This document shows, piece after piece, positions 1 to 7,761 of a stretch of DNA of 64,000 nt. Under the pieces are notes generated by a model. It ran no database searches and was not told the DNA's origin. It worked only from the letters and a program-made list of their open reading frames with translations. Made by a program: the position numbers and the translations under genes. How positions within the stretch are numbered: position 1 is the stretch's first letter; each line of letters opens with the position of its first letter. This stretch comes from Sphingosinicella sp041916975. Lineage in GTDB: Bacteria > Pseudomonadota > Alphaproteobacteria > Sphingomonadales > Sphingomonadaceae. The DNA lies in assembly GCF_041916975.1 (NCBI RefSeq), contig NZ_JAYRYK010000001.1:2542001-2606000 (forward strand), read 5' to 3'.

Positions 1-133
1 GGGTTTGAGAGAGACCCCGCCAAACCCTGTCGCTTCCAAGCATGATGCTCGCCGCGACCTCCGACGTATCAGCATAGGCCTTCTGCGCGTGTTGGCACGC
101 GAACACGAGTGCAACGGCGATTGTGCTTTTCAT
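1..133 (-). CDS. TorF-type putative porin, 5' fragment
   Basis: Only the first 44 codons lie in the window; the gene runs off the left edge. The ATG at 133 is preceded by a GGGGGA ribosome-binding site. The peptide starts with a short signal sequence (residues 1 to about 21, ending AYA) and continues SEVAASIMLGSDRVWRGLSQT, which matches the opening strand of the TIGR02001/TorF putative porin family, where the usual text is SDYRFRGVSQT. Such proteins are outer-membrane beta-barrels of unknown substrate, common in sphingomonads. The family call rests on this short match alone. Confidence 0.55.
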   Translation of the reverse strand, partial: MKSTIAVALVFACQHAQKAYADTSEVAASIMLGSDRVWRGLSQT

Positions 134-315
134 TTATTCCCCCACCGAAGAGTACGGAATTCCGCGCATCAAAAACGCGATGGGAGAGACGCTTGCACAA
201 AGGATCGCTGCAAGCTTAGCGAGCAGGATAGGCAGATTCACGGAACCGCAGAATGCTTCCCGTATCTTTGGCATGACATTCTGACGGGCAGATTTGAGCG
301 GGAGTTGTGTCCGAA

Positions 316-342
316 AGAATATTTTCTATTTTAATAGAATAT
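316..342. promoter_or_regulatory. AT-rich operator-like element with AGAATAT direct repeats
   Basis: An AT-rich island precedes the PepSY gene. It contains AGAATAT at 316-322 and again at 336-342, about two helical turns apart, and a TTCTATT-TT-AATAGAA inverted repeat at 324-339. The same heptamer recurs upstream of the operons near 50,340 and 61,230. It is probably a promoter/operator for the gene starting at 385; the regulator is unknown. Confidence 0.4.
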
Positions 343-384
343 CATATAAATGAAATGATATCGTCTTTCCTGATCAAGCGTGAA

Positions 385-1455
385 ATGACTCAGAGCAAAT
401 CGAAGAGGCCTGGATCGCAGGCGATCCTGAGGGTGCACAAATGGCTGAGTCTGGCGGCCTTGGCTATCTGGCTGGTACAGGCCGGTACAGGCCTGCTGTT
501 GACCTTTCATCGAGAGATCGGGGATCGCCTCATTGCAGGTGGAGCGGTTCCACTGAATGTTCCCTTGCTCTCGCAGCGGGTGGAAGCCCTGCAGGACGAC
601 GCGGTATACGTTCGTTCGTTCATTTCAACGGGAGGCATCAGGGAGAGGTACAAGGTCACGTTGATCGGCACGCCTGAAGACCTCTCTCGGGACGTGCTTG
701 TCGATGGCCAGGGGCGTCTCCTGCATTCCTTTGACAAGGAGAGCCGCACGTGGGCCGGTACCCTCGTGACGCTGCATGAGTCGCTGTTTGCCGGCGAGGT
801 CGGGCGCTGGATTGTTGGGATCAGCGGGCTTCTCCTGTTCTCCAATCTCGGGCTTGGCGTCTCCCTTGCCGTGCGCGGGAAAATGAAATGGCATGATCGC
901 TTGGTCCCGGGCCGTTTCGGTAAGCTCAAGCTGCGGATGTTCGCCTGGCATCGGGCAATCGGCTTGTGGGCTGTCGTGCCGGCCGCAATCATAATTCTTG
1001 CGGGCGTTTTCTCGGTGTTCGAGGATGGCATCCGGCGTTTCCTTTCTGCACCCGTTTCGGAACTCGCTGCGCCGCGTGCCGGGCCGGTTGGTGGGGTCAT
1101 GCTCGAGGACGCGATATCGACCTCTCTGCACCTTTACGCGCAGGCCCGGCTCGTTGCCGTGACATTTCCAACCGATGAGCGCCCGGTCTGGAGCGTGCGG
1201 CTGCGCCAGCCCGGCGAAGGATATGAAAGCTTCGGCAGAACCACCGTTTATATCGATTCCACCAGCGGCAAGGTCCTGGGGACGCTCGATCCGATGCGCG
1301 ACCGCTTTACGCAGCGGATGGTCGATCTGTTTTATCCCGTCCACACCGGCGAGGTTTTCGGTATCGCAGGGCGTCTTCTGGTTTTTGCAACCGGTAGCTG
1401 GCTTGTCGTCATGCTGGGAACAGGCCTTCTCCTGTTCAGCTCCCGTCGCCGATAG
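385..1455 (+). CDS. PepSY-associated TM helix protein
   Basis: A 356-residue inner-membrane protein of the PepSY-TM (PF03929) family, often linked to iron or siderophore reduction beside TonB receptors. The first membrane segment is at about residues 21-41, after the typical basic LRVHKW stretch. Further hydrophobic segments lie near 140-160, 188-210 and 325-350. Histidines in RVHKW, TLHESLF and AWHRAIG are candidate haem or metal ligands. The ATG at 385 was chosen because the family begins just before LRVHKW; GTG at 307 and ATG at 352 in the same frame would add an atypical leader, and no start has a strong ribosome-binding site. It converges with the dehydrogenase fusion gene, leaving six bases between them. 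Confidence 0.7.
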   Translation: MTQSKSKRPGSQAILRVHKWLSLAALAIWLVQAGTGLLLTFHREIGDRLIAGGAVPLNVPLLSQRVEALQDDAVYVRSFISTGGIRERYKVTLIGTPEDLSRDVLVDGQGRLLHSFDKESRTWAGTLVTLHESLFAGEVGRWIVGISGLLLFSNLGLGVSLAVRGKMKWHDRLVPGRFGKLKLRMFAWHRAIGLWAVVPAAIIILAGVFSVFEDGIRRFLSAPVSELAAPRAGPVGGVMLEDAISTSLHLYAQARLVAVTFPTDERPVWSVRLRQPGEGYESFGRTTVYIDSTSGKVLGTLDPMRDRFTQRMVDLFYPVHTGEVFGIAGRLLVFATGSWLVVMLGTGLLLFSSRRR

Positions 1456-1461
1456 GCCGGT

Positions 1462-3606
1462 TCACGATATCGTGTCGGTTTGGATCAGCCTGCCCGGCGC
1501 CGAGGCGATATTCTCCGCAGCCCACCGACCCGCACCCTCGATGATCCGGCGATAGACCGGCATGGCGGCAGCGATGGCCTTGTCCTGATAAGATCGGCGG
1601 GTCGGCGCTGCCGCTTCCCTCAGGTAACGCATTGCCAGCGCCCGCTGTGCCGTATCCTCCCTGTGATTGCGATAGAGCCATCGCTCCCACATGACCGTGC
1701 GCGTATCGGGTTCGCTGGTGTGGATGAACGCATCCGGATCGCAGCAGAATTCCACGATGGCACCGGCAACGTCCGCTCGCGGCGCGAGTGCGCGCTCGAG
1801 GCCCCAGAAGAGGAGGCCGCTACGGTGCGTGTGCGGCAAAGAGGTTCCCGAAGACCACTGCGCTTCCACTGTCTTCGCGCTGATCGCGTCTTCGCCCCAC
1901 CAGTCCGCCGTGCGGCAATACAGGGGGCCACCCGCCGCGTTGAAGTTCAGGAAGATGAGATTGCCGTCGCCGATCGGGATCATGCTGTGCCAATCGAGAT
2001 ACGCGATATGGCGGGCCTTGCCGCACAAGCGCCGGACAGCATCGAGCAGGGTACGCGACGACCATTGCAGGTCTTGCCCGCCGAACTCGATACCGACCGG
2101 ATCCTCATACTGGCCGCATTCAAGCGCGTTGTGCGTTTCCCACCGGCCGAAGCGCGCATAGGATTTCTGGAGGGCGGCGTTCCATTCGTCCACCATGTCT
2201 TCGTCAAGGCCGGTACGATTGGGAAGCATGTCCGACACGGCGGCATAGAGCGGATTGGGAGGCAGGTGCTCGCCGAACGCGACGAAGTTTCGGTTCAGGT
2301 CGACGTTGTTCTCGTTCACGCGCAGCATGTAAGCGAACCCGAACGGGTTCACGGCATGAACGAACAGCATGGCTGTGCGGGGCGGAAGCGGGTCCGGGCG
2401 CGTCGTTAGCCAATGCGTCTGGGCGGCGGAGCCGGAGAAGCCTTCGGCGCCATGTGTGCCGGACAGCGACAGGATAACGACATCCGCATCTTCCGGGCCA
2501 AGCCATGCGAAATCCATGTAGAGCGGTTTGCCGTCGGGGCCGGTATGTTCGGGCAGGTGGTGCGTCTCCAGGATTGCTCCCGCTGCGGATGCCGCCGCCC
2601 GAAATTTGCGGCGCGCCTCCTGATAGTCGGCCGAAAAATGGGGATGCGATGTGACTGTCCCCGCGGAAGCCGGCGAATGCATCGCGCAGGCCGCAGCGGT
2701 CAGCCGGTCGCGGCGGTCCGCAAGCGCGCTGATGCCTTGCGCGGACAGGTGCGCGCGCCACTCCGATGCAATCCGGTCGCGATCCTGAGTTGTCCAGGTC
2801 GGCCACGGATCCGTGTGGACGAGAGCGGCGCCGAAATCGAAACGTTCGATATGATCCAGCCAATCGGAAGGGTCGTGGCTGGGTACGTTCAGCGCAAAGC
2901 CGTTGAACATGCCCACAGCGGCGAACCGCGGGCCGATACCATGCATGAGGGCGGCATCGATCTGGGCAATCGTGGCCTTCTGGTCGTGGGCCAGCCGCAG
3001 GGCTTCCCGCATGATCGCCATCTGGAGTCGATTGGCGACGAAGCCGGTTTGTGTGCCTTCTATTTTTACCGGCACCTTGCCCGCGCTGCGGTAAAAGGCG
3101 ATCGCGGCCTCCGTGACCTCGGCCGGTGTTTCCGTATCGACCACGACCTCGACCAGCGTGGTCGCATAAGGCGGATTGATCGGGTGGCCGACAATGATGC
3201 GCTGGCCGTTCCGGAGGCCCTGCCGCAGCAGGGCAGGCGGATAGTCGGATGTGCTCGAGGCGATCACGGCATCGCCCGCGATCTCCTCGATCGCGGCGAA
3301 GATCCGCTGTTTGAGCGCGAGGTCTTCCGGCACGCTCTCCTGAACGAAGATGCTGCCCGATACGGCTTCCTCGACCGACGCTACGATGGTCACGCGATCC
3401 TGCAACGCCTGAAGGTCGACGCCGTGGATCGCGACGACCCTGCGAAGCGCGCGTGATAGTGCTTCCGCCGTTGCCGCGGATAGGTCGTAAAGCTGGACGT
3501 CGTATCCGTGCGCGGCAAACTGCGCCGCCCATGCGCTGCCGATCAGTCCGCCGCCGATACAGGCGATCTTTCCGGAAGGATCGCGCGGGGTTTTCGAAGC
3601 CGTCAA
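1462..3606 (-). CDS. 3-hydroxyacyl-CoA dehydrogenase / DUF2817 (M14-like) fusion
   Basis: A single 714-residue frame joins two enzymes. Residues 1 to about 310 are a 3-hydroxyacyl-CoA/L-carnitine-type dehydrogenase with NAD motif GGGLIG at 18-23 and the catalytic-region HPINPP near 141. Residues from about 322 to the end are a DUF2817 protein related to M14 zinc carboxypeptidases, with HGAEG near 385, DLNRNF near 436 and DWHS near 538. The start is a TTG at 3606 (LTASKTP) because GAGGA lies seven bases upstream and an upstream start would fall inside the M20 gene. These families normally occur as separate proteins; I saw no frameshift at the joint. It is the last gene of a five-gene operon. 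Confidence 0.75.
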   Translation of the reverse strand: MTASKTPRDPSGKIACIGGGLIGSAWAAQFAAHGYDVQLYDLSAATAEALSRALRRVVAIHGVDLQALQDRVTIVASVEEAVSGSIFVQESVPEDLALKQRIFAAIEEIAGDAVIASSTSDYPPALLRQGLRNGQRIIVGHPINPPYATTLVEVVVDTETPAEVTEAAIAFYRSAGKVPVKIEGTQTGFVANRLQMAIMREALRLAHDQKATIAQIDAALMHGIGPRFAAVGMFNGFALNVPSHDPSDWLDHIERFDFGAALVHTDPWPTWTTQDRDRIASEWRAHLSAQGISALADRRDRLTAAACAMHSPASAGTVTSHPHFSADYQEARRKFRAAASAAGAILETHHLPEHTGPDGKPLYMDFAWLGPEDADVVILSLSGTHGAEGFSGSAAQTHWLTTRPDPLPPRTAMLFVHAVNPFGFAYMLRVNENNVDLNRNFVAFGEHLPPNPLYAAVSDMLPNRTGLDEDMVDEWNAALQKSYARFGRWETHNALECGQYEDPVGIEFGGQDLQWSSRTLLDAVRRLCGKARHIAYLDWHSMIPIGDGNLIFLNFNAAGGPLYCRTADWWGEDAISAKTVEAQWSSGTSLPHTHRSGLLFWGLERALAPRADVAGAIVEFCCDPDAFIHTSEPDTRTVMWERWLYRNHREDTAQRALAMRYLREAAAPTRRSYQDKAIAAAMPVYRRIIEGAGRWAAENIASAPGRLIQTDTIS

Positions 3607-3634
3607 TGCTGGTTCCTCATGCTGGTTGCGCCGC

Positions 3635-4789
3635 TCAGCGCATCTCGTCGATGATGCGGCGCAGGAAGCGCGTGCAGCGCTCGATCTGATCGAGCGATAC
3701 GTATTCGTCGGGTTTGTGCGCCTGCTCGATGCTGCCCGGTCCGCAAAGAACGGTTGAGAAGCCCGCCTCCTGAAATTGGCCCGCCTCCGACGCATATGAA
3801 GCGACCTGAATCTGGTTCGCCCCCGTCAATCTCCGCGCGAGCTGCGATGCCCGTCCATCGGGATCGGGGCGCAGCGCCGGAACCTTCACGACGGTTTCCG
3901 TCGCGATCTCTATCGCTATGCCAGCTGCGGCATATCGCTCGGCCAGTTCCTGTGCGAAGCCGTCAAAAGCCTGCCTGCAGGCATCGACATCGTCGGATGG
4001 CAGATTCCGCAGATCCCAGGTGAAGAGGCATTCGTGGGCCATCACGTTCTGCTGAACGCCGCCTGATACGAGGTTGCTCGTAATGGTCGTATAGGGAGGC
4101 TGAAACAGCGTGTCGGAGTCTGCGCGGGTGCGGTTCAGCATCCGCATCTCGACGAGGCGCGTGATGAGCTGCGCGGCGATTTCAACAGCCGACGCACAAT
4201 TCTCCGTATCGCTCGAGTGGCCGGGAACGCCTGTCACGCGCGTGCGAAACTGCGTGCTGCCCTTGTGGCCATCAACAACTGTCATCATCGTCGGTTCGCC
4301 GACGATGACTGCGCCGGGGCGCGGCAACAGACGTGCGATGTCGCGGATCATCGCAGGGGCGCCGATGCACCCGATTTCCTCGTCGTACGATAGAGCGAGG
4401 ATGATGGGGCGTTGCAGTTTTGCCGCCAGCATCTCCGGAACAAGCGACAGCGCGATGCCGCAGAAGCCCTTCATGTCGCACGTGCCGCGACCGTAGAGCC
4501 GACCCGCGCGGAGGGAGAGCGTCCACGGGTCCGTCGACCATGCCTGATTGGTGACGGGCACGACGTCGGTGTGGCCGGACAGGAGGATGCCGCCTTCCGT
4601 CAGCGGGCCGATCACCGCGTACACATTTGCCCGGTCGCCATCCGTATTGGGAACGCGCGTCACGGGGACGCCAAGACTTTCGAGATAAAGCGAAACGTCT
4701 TCGATCAAGGGCAGATTCGATTTTCCGGAGCTTGTATCGAAAGCGACAAGGCGCTCGATCCAGCCGATCCGGGATGCAAGATCGGTCAT
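3635..4789 (-). CDS. ArgE-type M20 deacetylase
   Basis: A 384-residue zinc metallohydrolase of the acetylornithine deacetylase/M20 family, expected to remove an N-acyl group from an amino acid in the cytoplasm. Zinc-site motifs are SGHTDVVPV (His73), RGTCDMKG (Asp105) and SYDEEIGC (Glu137/138), and the length is normal for ArgE. The start at 4789 has GGGAAGA upstream and overlaps the end of the acetyltransferase gene by four bases (ATGA). In this window N-acetyl-L-glutamate from the dgcN-dgcA pair is a plausible substrate, so this could supply the final hydrolysis; N-acetylornithine itself is less likely because no other arginine gene is near. The substrate is inference. Confidence 0.85.
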   Translation of the reverse strand: MTDLASRIGWIERLVAFDTSSGKSNLPLIEDVSLYLESLGVPVTRVPNTDGDRANVYAVIGPLTEGGILLSGHTDVVPVTNQAWSTDPWTLSLRAGRLYGRGTCDMKGFCGIALSLVPEMLAAKLQRPIILALSYDEEIGCIGAPAMIRDIARLLPRPGAVIVGEPTMMTVVDGHKGSTQFRTRVTGVPGHSSDTENCASAVEIAAQLITRLVEMRMLNRTRADSDTLFQPPYTTITSNLVSGGVQQNVMAHECLFTWDLRNLPSDDVDACRQAFDGFAQELAERYAAAGIAIEIATETVVKVPALRPDPDGRASQLARRLTGANQIQVASYASEAGQFQEAGFSTVLCGPGSIEQAHKPDEYVSLDQIERCTRFLRRIIDEMR

Positions 4790-5286
4790 TGCGTCTTCCC
4801 CGTTTTGTCTGCACGTGATTTGCGCATGAGGGCAAAGCGCTCGCCATGCCGGGTGCGCCAAGCATAAATCCGGTAGCCGATTCGTTCGTAAAGCGAGCCT
4901 TCGGGCGCGATCGAGGCGAGATGGATCGACGGATAGCCGAGCTGCGCCGCAGCGGCCTCGCAGGCGAGGCAAAGCGCCTCGGCGACACCGCGCCGCCGCC
5001 AGCCCGGTGCGACGAACACGTTGCAGAGCCAGGGCTGGGCCGCTGCATCCCAGTCCGCGCTGTCGCGCGCTCTTAGCGAGGCGATGCCTGCGATCTCGCC
5101 GTCGACATAGGCGGCAAGGGTGATCGGCAGGCCCGCCTCGGGCACCTCGTTCGCGAAGCGCGCGCGGGTTTCCTCCAGCGTGCGACCGCTGAAGGCGCTC
5201 CATTCCGCATGAATCCACGCGGCGGCGGTATCGATGCCGCCCGGATCCCCGGCAAGCCGCTCTACCGAGATTCGCGCCGGGCTCAT
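4786..5286 (-). CDS. GNAT-family N-acetyltransferase
   Basis: A 166-residue GCN5-related acetyltransferase. The acetyl-CoA-binding region is visible as CNVFVAPGWRRRGVAEAL (R/Q-x-x-G-x-G/A pattern) at about residues 88-105, followed by the C-terminal YERIGYR core strand. It overlaps both neighbours by four bases, so it is translationally coupled to the aldehyde dehydrogenase upstream and the M20 deacetylase downstream. The pairing with a deacetylase suggests acetylation used as a temporary protecting or activating step, but the acceptor cannot be read from sequence. Confidence 0.8.
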   Translation of the reverse strand: MSPARISVERLAGDPGGIDTAAAWIHAEWSAFSGRTLEETRARFANEVPEAGLPITLAAYVDGEIAGIASLRARDSADWDAAAQPWLCNVFVAPGWRRRGVAEALCLACEAAAAQLGYPSIHLASIAPEGSLYERIGYRIYAWRTRHGERFALMRKSRADKTGKTQ

Positions 5287-6761
5287 GCGGTTACGAACTG
5301 CACGGCCTTGCGCCAGCGATAGGCCGAAAGCCCCTGCCGGCCGCCAAGCACGCCATGGCCCGAAGCGCGGTGAGGTTCCGCGGGGAGAGCGTGGAGTGGG
5401 GCACCGGGCGAAGCATTGGTTCTTACGTCGACACGGCCCGCCATAAGGTCGCGGCTGAGGCGGCGCGCTCTTCCGATATCACGCGTCCACACCGTAGCCG
5501 CCAGCCCGTAGTGCGTGTCGTTCGCCAGCGCGATGGCCTCCGCTTCGTCGGAAAACGGGATGACAGACAGCAACGGGCCGAAAATTTCCTTGCGCGCCAC
5601 GTGCATCGTGTTGCGCGCCATCCTGAACAGACCCGGCGCCACGAAAAGCCCCTCGTTCGGTAGGCTCCCCGCCGTTTCAAGCGGTTCGTAACCCGCGCCC
5701 TCCTGCATCCCGACCTCCACGAAACGCAGAACGGTCTCAAGCTGACGCGCGTTTGCGATCGGGCCATAGTTGGTCGCTGGATCGAGCGGTGAACCTACCC
5801 GAAAAACCTGCGGCATCACCGTGCGTATTTTTTCGGCAAGACGATCGGCAACCGTGGCTTCCACAAGCAGGCGGCTGCGTGCAACGCAGAGCTGCCCCGT
5901 GTTGTGAAAGGCTGCCGTGACGACGGCTTCCGCCAGACCGGGAAGCTCCGCCGCGTCTGCAAAGACGATCTGGGGTGATTTCCCGCCCAGTTCCAGCATC
6001 ACGCGCTTGGCGTTCGAACCGCCGGCCAGCATCATGACCTTGCGTCCGGCTGCGGTGGAGCCGACGAAATGCAGCAGATCGATATCGTCATGGACGACCA
6101 TCTGCGTGCCGGTTCTGGCTCCGCCGAGAAGGACGTTGACGACACCGTCGGGCAAACCGGCCTCCGATGCGATTTCGGCGACACGAAGCAGCGAGGACGG
6201 CGCTGTCTCGGAGGGCTTGATGATCACGGTGTTGCCGGCGGCGACAGCCGGTGCCAGCGCCGACACGCCTATGATCAGCGGATAATTCCATGCCGAGATG
6301 ATGCCAACGACACCGCATGGCTCTTCCCAGCTGGTCGAGAATGTGTGCGATCGATCCGTTGAGATGACCTCGCCGTGGGGTTCGCTCGCATATCCTGCGA
6401 ATGCAAGGAGACAGGCCACGGCCTCGTCGACCTGCGCCAGTGCCTGAGCGATCGGCATTCCCATTTCCAGGGAATCCAGCATGGCGAGTTCCGTGCGGGC
6501 AGACCTGAGGCCATTTGCCAATGCGTTCAGCCAAAGGCAGCGCTTTTCGGGCGCAGCGAGGCGCGCATGATCGAGAAAGGCCCTGCGGGCGGATCGGACG
6601 GCCCGGTCCACGTCGTGCGCGGTGCAACCGCGAAACGCAGCCAACGGCGCGCGGAGAGCAGGGTTCGTCAGCGTGAAGCGCGTGCCGGCTTTGGCGGGCT
6701 GGAAATCGCCGCCATAAAAGGGATGCGCGGCGTGGCGGACAGCGCCGGATGCCGAGCTCAC
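5283..6761 (-). CDS. Aldehyde dehydrogenase (NAD(P)+)
   Basis: A 492-residue ALDH-superfamily enzyme oxidising an aldehyde to the acid. The general base Glu257 is in MLELGGKSP and the catalytic cysteine Cys292 in FHNTGQLCVARSR; the coenzyme-binding FVGSTAAGR is at 232-240. The start is GTG at 6761, overlapping the stop of the upstream gene as GTGA, which fits the overlapping style of this operon. The C-terminal oligomerisation part (after about residue 440) is divergent from usual family text, lacking the normal PFGGxKxSG form. Substrate unknown. Confidence 0.85.
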   Translation of the reverse strand: MSSASGAVRHAAHPFYGGDFQPAKAGTRFTLTNPALRAPLAAFRGCTAHDVDRAVRSARRAFLDHARLAAPEKRCLWLNALANGLRSARTELAMLDSLEMGMPIAQALAQVDEAVACLLAFAGYASEPHGEVISTDRSHTFSTSWEEPCGVVGIISAWNYPLIIGVSALAPAVAAGNTVIIKPSETAPSSLLRVAEIASEAGLPDGVVNVLLGGARTGTQMVVHDDIDLLHFVGSTAAGRKVMMLAGGSNAKRVMLELGGKSPQIVFADAAELPGLAEAVVTAAFHNTGQLCVARSRLLVEATVADRLAEKIRTVMPQVFRVGSPLDPATNYGPIANARQLETVLRFVEVGMQEGAGYEPLETAGSLPNEGLFVAPGLFRMARNTMHVARKEIFGPLLSVIPFSDEAEAIALANDTHYGLAATVWTRDIGRARRLSRDLMAGRVDVRTNASPGAPLHALPAEPHRASGHGVLGGRQGLSAYRWRKAVQFVTA

Positions 6762-7582
6762 GACAACGCCCGTTGATCGCTGAGATCCTTGGCGCCGATC
6801 GTTCGCAGCCGCCGAGCGGAAAGACAGCGGCCGATCGGTATGTCCGCGAGCCGATCGACGATATGGACCAATGTCGGCAGCTGTTCCCACGTCCCGCGCT
6901 GGAAGCTTATGGTCGCGTTCGCTGCCGTTTGCATCTCCTCGACCCGGAGGTTGCTGCCGCCGAGCGGTGTGAGGACCGCGTACTCCGCGTCCGCAACGCC
7001 TGGCGTGCCTGTGCGGGGCACATATTTATAGTGGAGCAGGCCCTGCGTTTCGGGCTCCCCATCGGGATCGCCCGTGTCGGGAGACAGATCGTGGAGCGTG
7101 AGCGCGGCGAACATGAAGCCGTCCCACAGCGCTTCGCACCGCGCTGCGTCCGCGGTGGTCGCGGGCGGCGGCAGCTCGCTGTAGAGCTTCGCGAAACCGA
7201 GTTCCTCCCGCCCGCTCAGTATTGGATCGGCCAGGTTTTCCCACAGGACAAGCAGCAGGTCGCCATCGACGACGTCTCGCTGCCCCTCAAAGCGCGCCGG
7301 GATGGATACGCCGAACGTATTGTAGGCCCGGCCGGCGAGCCAATCGATATCCGTCATATAGGCGAAGTCGATTGTAAGCTCCGGTCTGCGCAAGGAGAAG
7401 CCGGGGGGCAGCAACGTCTCAAGCGCGCCGGCATCCGCCTCAAAGCGCGCGCTCAATATGGTTTGCCGGGGCGTGTTGACGTAGTCCAGAACGCGGCCGC
7501 CGTAGCTCTGACGCGGGCCCGGTGTGGGTCCGAAATGTGTGGGCATCCGGTATCGCTGGCCGGGCACGAAACCATACGACAT
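6758..7582 (-). CDS. Acetoacetate decarboxylase family protein
   Basis: A 274-residue protein of the acetoacetate decarboxylase-like family (PF06314). The diagnostic segment GREELGFAKLYSE lies at 124-136, with Lys132 at the position of the Schiff-base lysine. Members include true decarboxylases as well as aldolase- or hydratase-like relatives, so a carbon-carbon lyase role on a keto acid is likely but the reaction is uncertain. The ATG at 7582 follows AGGAG at a slightly long spacing; a TTG one codon earlier is also possible. It is the first gene of the minus operon, divergent from the amidohydrolase operon. Confidence 0.75.
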   Translation of the reverse strand: MSYGFVPGQRYRMPTHFGPTPGPRQSYGGRVLDYVNTPRQTILSARFEADAGALETLLPPGFSLRRPELTIDFAYMTDIDWLAGRAYNTFGVSIPARFEGQRDVVDGDLLLVLWENLADPILSGREELGFAKLYSELPPPATTADAARCEALWDGFMFAALTLHDLSPDTGDPDGEPETQGLLHYKYVPRTGTPGVADAEYAVLTPLGGSNLRVEEMQTAANATISFQRGTWEQLPTLVHIVDRLADIPIGRCLSARRLRTIGAKDLSDQRALS

Positions 7583-7678
7583 CAACGCGCACTCCTGCTG
7601 GTCAGGAAGGCATTGCCGGCTGTTTCGTCTGATGTTTGCGGCATGGGTACCGACCCCTCTTCGTCTTGAAACCATCAA

Positions 7679-7718
7679 TGTAGATATAATTTCATTATAG
7701 ATATATATGTAGATTTCT
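7679..7718. promoter_or_regulatory. Divergent promoter region with TAGAT repeats
   Basis: The 179-base gap between the two divergent operons contains an island of almost pure A/T. Within it TGTAGATATA (7679), TATAGATATA (7696) and TGTAGATTTC (7709) form three near-direct repeats. This probably houses promoters for both operons and a shared operator. It resembles the other AT-rich islands in the window but lacks the exact AGAATAT heptamer. Confidence 0.45.
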
Positions 7719-7761
7719 GTAAATATAATACCGGAAGAGGAAAGGCGAGCGAGGAGGGGGC

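Noticed and set aside
5..334. Plus-strand open frame of 109 codons at the left edge
   Set aside because: It runs antisense to the porin signal peptide and through the AT-rich promoter of the PepSY gene, and has no recognisable protein text.
2204..3532. Minus-strand 442-codon frame inside the fusion gene
   Set aside because: Same strand, other frame; Arg/Pro-rich composition without motifs, while the fusion frame shows two families clearly.
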